Source: Acidobacteriota bacterium (GTDB lineage Bacteria > Acidobacteriota > Thermoanaerobaculia > Multivoradales > JAGPDF01). From it: a DNA stretch of 41,132 nucleotides. The notes below the pieces were generated by a model. The model was given only the letters and a program-made list of their open reading frames with translations. It had not been told where the DNA came from and searched no databases. Where the stretch lies: contig JACTMI010000013.1 of assembly GCA_014584695.1 (NCBI GenBank), forward strand, positions 1 through 41,132, written 5' to 3'. The position numbers and the translations under genes are program-made. Positions 38,275 through 41,132 of the stretch are shown here, piece by piece; the first letter of the stretch is position 1, and each line of letters opens with the position of its first letter.

Positions 38275-41132
38275 TCAGTGCCCTCCCTGTCCGGCGAGCG
38301 TCTCCGAGCCTTCGAGGCCGCCCAGGTCGTCGCAGTGCCAGATCTCCGGGGGCCGGGATCTGCCGGCGCCCGGGCTGCCGCCGCCGCCGGTGTCGGCGAG
38401 GAGCTTCGCCACCAGCTCGCGGCGTTCGCGCCGGTCGGCCTCGCGGCGGGCGGCGTCGGCCGCGACGGTGAAGTAGGGGGCGCCGTCGATCCAGGTTTCG
38501 AGCGGCCGCGACAGCGTCGACAGCGGGTGGCCACTCCAGATCACGAAGTCGGCGTCTTTGCCTGGCTCGAGCGAGCCGATCCGGTCGGCGACGCCGAGCA
38601 TCCGCGCCGGGTTGAGCGTCACCATCGCGAGCGCGTCCGCTTCGTCCATGCCGCAGTGGAGCACCGACTTCGACGCCTCCTGGTTCAAGCGCCGGATCAT
38701 CTCCGGCGAGTCCGAGTTGACGGCCACCAGGACGCCGGCGTCGTGCATCAGGCAGGTGTTCTGGGGAATGGCGTCGTAGACCTCGAACTTGTAGGCCCAC
38801 CAGTCGGCGAAGGAGGAGCCGGCGGCGCCGTGCTCGGCCATCTCGGGGGCGACCTTGTAGCCCTCGAGGATGTGGGTGAAGGTGTGGACCTTGAAGCCGA
38901 GCTCGTCGGCCAGCCGGATCAGCGCCAGGATCTCGCTCTGGACGTAGCTGTGGCAGTGGATCTCGCGCCGGCCGTCGAGGATCTCGGCCAGCGCCTCGAG
39001 CGTCAGGTCGCGGCGCGGCGGCAACGCGCGGGCCCGCTCGGCGGCCGGCAGCGCCTCGTAGCGGCGCCGCTCGGCGGCCGCCTCGCGCGCGGCGTGGAAG
39101 GCGTCGCGGATGCGGGCTTCGACCCCCATGCGGCTCTTCGGGTAGCGGTCGGAGGCGTCGCTCCAGTTCGACTGCTTGACGTTCTCGCCAAGCGCGAACT
39201 TGATCCCCGGCGGCGCCGAGAGCTTCATTGCCTCGGCCGGCGCGCCCCAGCGGTGCTTGATCACGACCGCCTGGCCGCCGATCGGATTGGCCGAACCGTG
39301 GAGCAGCTGCGCCGCCGTGGTGCCGCCGGCGAGCGCGCGGTAGATGCCGACGTCGTCGGGGTGGATGACGTCGCCGATGCGCACCTCGGAGGTCACCGCG
39401 TGGGTGCCCTCGTTGACGCCGCCGGAGATCGCGAGGTGGGAGTGCTCGTCGATCAGACCGGGGGTGACGTGGCGGCCGGTGGCGTCGATCACCCGCGCGC
39501 CGGCGGGCGCGGCGAGGCCCGAGCCGACGGCGACGACGCGGCCGCCGCGGACGTGGAGATCGGCGTTTTCGAGCACGCCGCGCGGGCCACTGGTCCAGAT
39601 CGTCGCGTTGCGGACGACGACCTCCTCGGCGGCGGGCGGCGTCTCGAAGCCGAGAGCGGCGTCGGGGTAAGTGCGGCGCGAGACGAGCGCGGCCTCCGGC
39701 TGCCGCCGCTTCTCCTCGCCGCTCGCCTCTTCGGCCGCGGCGTCGCCGGGCTCGAGCGCGACCAGCTCGCGCGCGCCGTCGGCGGCCGTGATCTCGGCGA
39801 CGAGGCGGCCGGCGCGGCGGGCGACGGCGAAGCGGGTGACGCCGGCGGGGCCGCCGGTCTGGCCGAGATCGGCGCGGAAGCTCACCCGGTGACGCTCGAC
39901 CGCGATGCCCTCGAGCTTGGCGCGCGCGGGTTTCGCCTCCTTCCCCGCCGCGATCGCATCCGGCTCGCCCGCCGCCGGAGGCTCGGCTTCGGCGGCGGGG
40001 CTCTCTCCGGCCGCTTGGCCGGCGGCGCCGGCCGGCTCGAGCCGCCCTTCGAGCTTGCCCGGGCGGCGCCCCTCGAGGATCAGGTCGAAGGGGGCGCCGG
40101 CGACGGCGAGGCGGTGCCGGCCGCGGAGGTCGAGCTGGTCGACGGGCTCGACCGTGTGGGCCGGCTCGCCGCCGATCCAGACCTCGAGGATCCGCCCCTC
40201 GCCGCCGAACAGGTCGCCGTCGGCGATCACCAGGTCGGCGCGGCGCCCCGGCTCGAGCGAGCCGACGCGATCGGCGGCGCCGAGCAGGCGCGCGGGCACG
40301 GTGGTCAGACCGGCGAGCGCGCGCTCGGCCGGCAGGCCGCGGCGGACCGCGGCGCGCAGCTGGTCGAGCAGCTGCTCGTCTTTGCCCAGGCCGAGCCCCG
40401 TGAAGGCGAGCTCGACGCCGGCCGCCGCCAGCGCCGCGGCGTTGCCGGGGGCGCGCTCCCAGTGGCGCAGATCGGCCAGGGCGACGCCCAGCTCGGCGTC
40501 GGCGGTCGAGACGTCGGGCTTCTCGGGCAGGCGCAGCGGCAGGACGAGCGGCGCGCCGAGCGCCGCGATCTCTTCGAGCCGCCGCCACTCCGAGCCGCTG
40601 CCGACGTGGACCAATGGCAGCCCCAGCTCGCGGCCGATTGCCGCGGCGCGCAGCAGGTCGTGCTCGTTGGTGGTCTCGAACCAGACCGCCGGCCGCGGCC
40701 GCGCCGCGAACAGGTCGGCGGCGAGCGCGGCGAGCGCCGCGTCGGTGGCCGGGGCCGGCAGCGCCGGGTTGCGCTTGCGGGCGGCGGCGACCTCGTCGAG
40801 CCAGCGCGCGTCGTTTAGGGTCTGGCGGACGAGCGCGATCGAGCCCATCAGCGAGGAGGGGTAGGCCTGCCGCGAGGAGCCCTTGGTGAAGGCGAGGTGG
40901 TGCGGGCCGGCGGCCTCGATCACCCGCGCGCCGGCGTCGCCGGGGGCGAGCGAGACGAGCGCCGCGCGGCCGCGGAAGATGCCGTCGCGGCGCACCGTCG
41001 CCGCCGCGGTGACGCCGCGCGCGAGCAGCGGCTCGGCCGCTTCGGCGTCGGGCGCGAAGCTCTCGGCCGCCCGCCGCTCGGCGTGGACGGCCTCGTTCCA
41101 GGAGCGGGCGCCGGGGAGCGCGCGCTCGGCGG
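38275..41132 (-). CDS. Two-domain amidohydrolase (5' end outside window)
   Basis: At least 951 residues are visible, and the frame is still open at the window edge, so the N-terminus is missing. The first part has SWNEAVHAERRAAESF, GIFRGRAAL, FTKGSSRQAYPSSLMGSIAL and an imidazolonepropionase-like end (DRVGSLEPGRRADLVIADG). The second half is a full amidohydrolase domain with PGLIDEHSHLAI (HxH metal site), EIHCHSY, HTFTHILEGYK, AVNSDSPEM and DRIGSLEPGKDADFVIW. Family members are exported hydrolases of uncertain substrate, often paired with a second amidohydrolase as here. An Ala/Pro/Glu-rich linker joins the halves. The stop is one base before the next gene's ATG, so the minus-strand genes form an operon. 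Confidence 0.85.
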   Translation of the reverse strand, partial: AERALPGARSWNEAVHAERRAAESFAPDAEAAEPLLARGVTAAATVRRDGIFRGRAALVSLAPGDAGARVIEAAGPHHLAFTKGSSRQAYPSSLMGSIALVRQTLNDARWLDEVAAARKRNPALPAPATDAALAALAADLFAARPRPAVWFETTNEHDLLRAAAIGRELGLPLVHVGSGSEWRRLEEIAALGAPLVLPLRLPEKPDVSTADAELGVALADLRHWERAPGNAAALAAAGVELAFTGLGLGKDEQLLDQLRAAVRRGLPAERALAGLTTVPARLLGAADRVGSLEPGRRADLVIADGDLFGGEGRILEVWIGGEPAHTVEPVDQLDLRGRHRLAVAGAPFDLILEGRRPGKLEGRLEPAGAAGQAAGESPAAEAEPPAAGEPDAIAAGKEAKPARAKLEGIAVERHRVSFRADLGQTGGPAGVTRFAVARRAGRLVAEITAADGARELVALEPGDAAAEEASGEEKRRQPEAALVSRRTYPDAALGFETPPAAEEVVVRNATIWTSGPRGVLENADLHVRGGRVVAVGSGLAAPAGARVIDATGRHVTPGLIDEHSHLAISGGVNEGTHAVTSEVRIGDVIHPDDVGIYRALAGGTTAAQLLHGSANPIGGQAVVIKHRWGAPAEAMKLSAPPGIKFALGENVKQSNWSDASDRYPKSRMGVEARIRDAFHAAREAAAERRRYEALPAAERARALPPRRDLTLEALAEILDGRREIHCHSYVQSEILALIRLADELGFKVHTFTHILEGYKVAPEMAEHGAAGSSFADWWAYKFEVYDAIPQNTCLMHDAGVLVAVNSDSPEMIRRLNQEASKSVLHCGMDEADALAMVTLNPARMLGVADRIGSLEPGKDADFVIWSGHPLSTLSRPLETWIDGAPYFTVAADAARREADRRERRELVAKLLADTGGGGSPGAGRSRPPEIWHCDDLGGLEGSETLAGQGGH

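Noticed and set aside
38050-40818. 922-codon plus-strand open frame opposite the amidohydrolases
   Set aside because: The minus strand has conserved amidohydrolase motifs and good ribosome-binding sites. The plus frame is a composition artefact.

Overview
The window is about 41 kb of very GC-rich bacterial DNA with strongly G/C-biased third codon positions. The mix of genes suggests a Gram-negative bacterium, possibly Acidobacteriota (Thermoanaerobaculia-like). That placement is an inference from gene content and base composition and is not proven here. Apart from the convergent block at the right end, the window is one long plus-strand locus for making, modifying and exporting a surface polysaccharide.

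Layout. (1) 1-239 is a contig-edge-like stretch in which a Calx-beta fragment on the plus strand meets what looks like the start of an O-antigen-ligase-type membrane protein on the minus strand. (2) 240-6945 is the export and control block: a beta-barrel protein, a Wza-type export protein, a Wzz/BY-kinase co-polymerase, a PHP-type tyrosine phosphatase and a secreted repeat protein. (3) 7002-7883 is a secreted protein of unknown function behind a good promoter. (4) 7926-17121 holds an asparagine-synthase-like amidotransferase, four glycosyltransferases, a Wzy-like polymerase/ligase and an unusual PP-loop protein. (5) 17297-23112 holds a sugar O-carbamoyltransferase, an FkbM methyltransferase, an ABC polysaccharide exporter (Wzm/Wzt) and a second methyltransferase. 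(6) 23109-33958 holds six more glycosyltransferases, a membrane protein, a GDP-fucose-synthase-like enzyme and a pyruvyltransferase. (7) 33955-35106 is a WecA/MraY-type phosphoglycosyltransferase that would start the repeat unit on undecaprenyl phosphate. (8) 35107-35343 is a convergent intergenic region with a 33-nt inverted repeat. (9) 35344-41132 (minus) is a separate operon of two exported amidohydrolases and a repeat protein.

How the genes work together (inference from families). WecA-like transfer starts a lipid-linked glycan. About ten GT2 and GT4 enzymes extend it. The amidotransferase, carbamoyltransferase, methyltransferases and pyruvyltransferase decorate it. Both a Wzy/Wza/Wzc-type and an ABC-type assembly route are represented, but no Wzx flippase is visible.

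The most unusual signals are in gene packing. Adjacent genes are joined again and again by 4-base NTGA stop/start overlaps, in ATGA, GTGA, TTGA and apparently CTGA forms. Between 11.1 and 19.1 kb, four gaps between recognisable genes are tiled exactly by small open frames of 32, 79, 59 and 12 codons that overlap the upstream stop and the downstream start. The carbamoyltransferase has no ATG, GTG or TTG that would include its conserved N-terminus, so a CTG start is the simplest reading.
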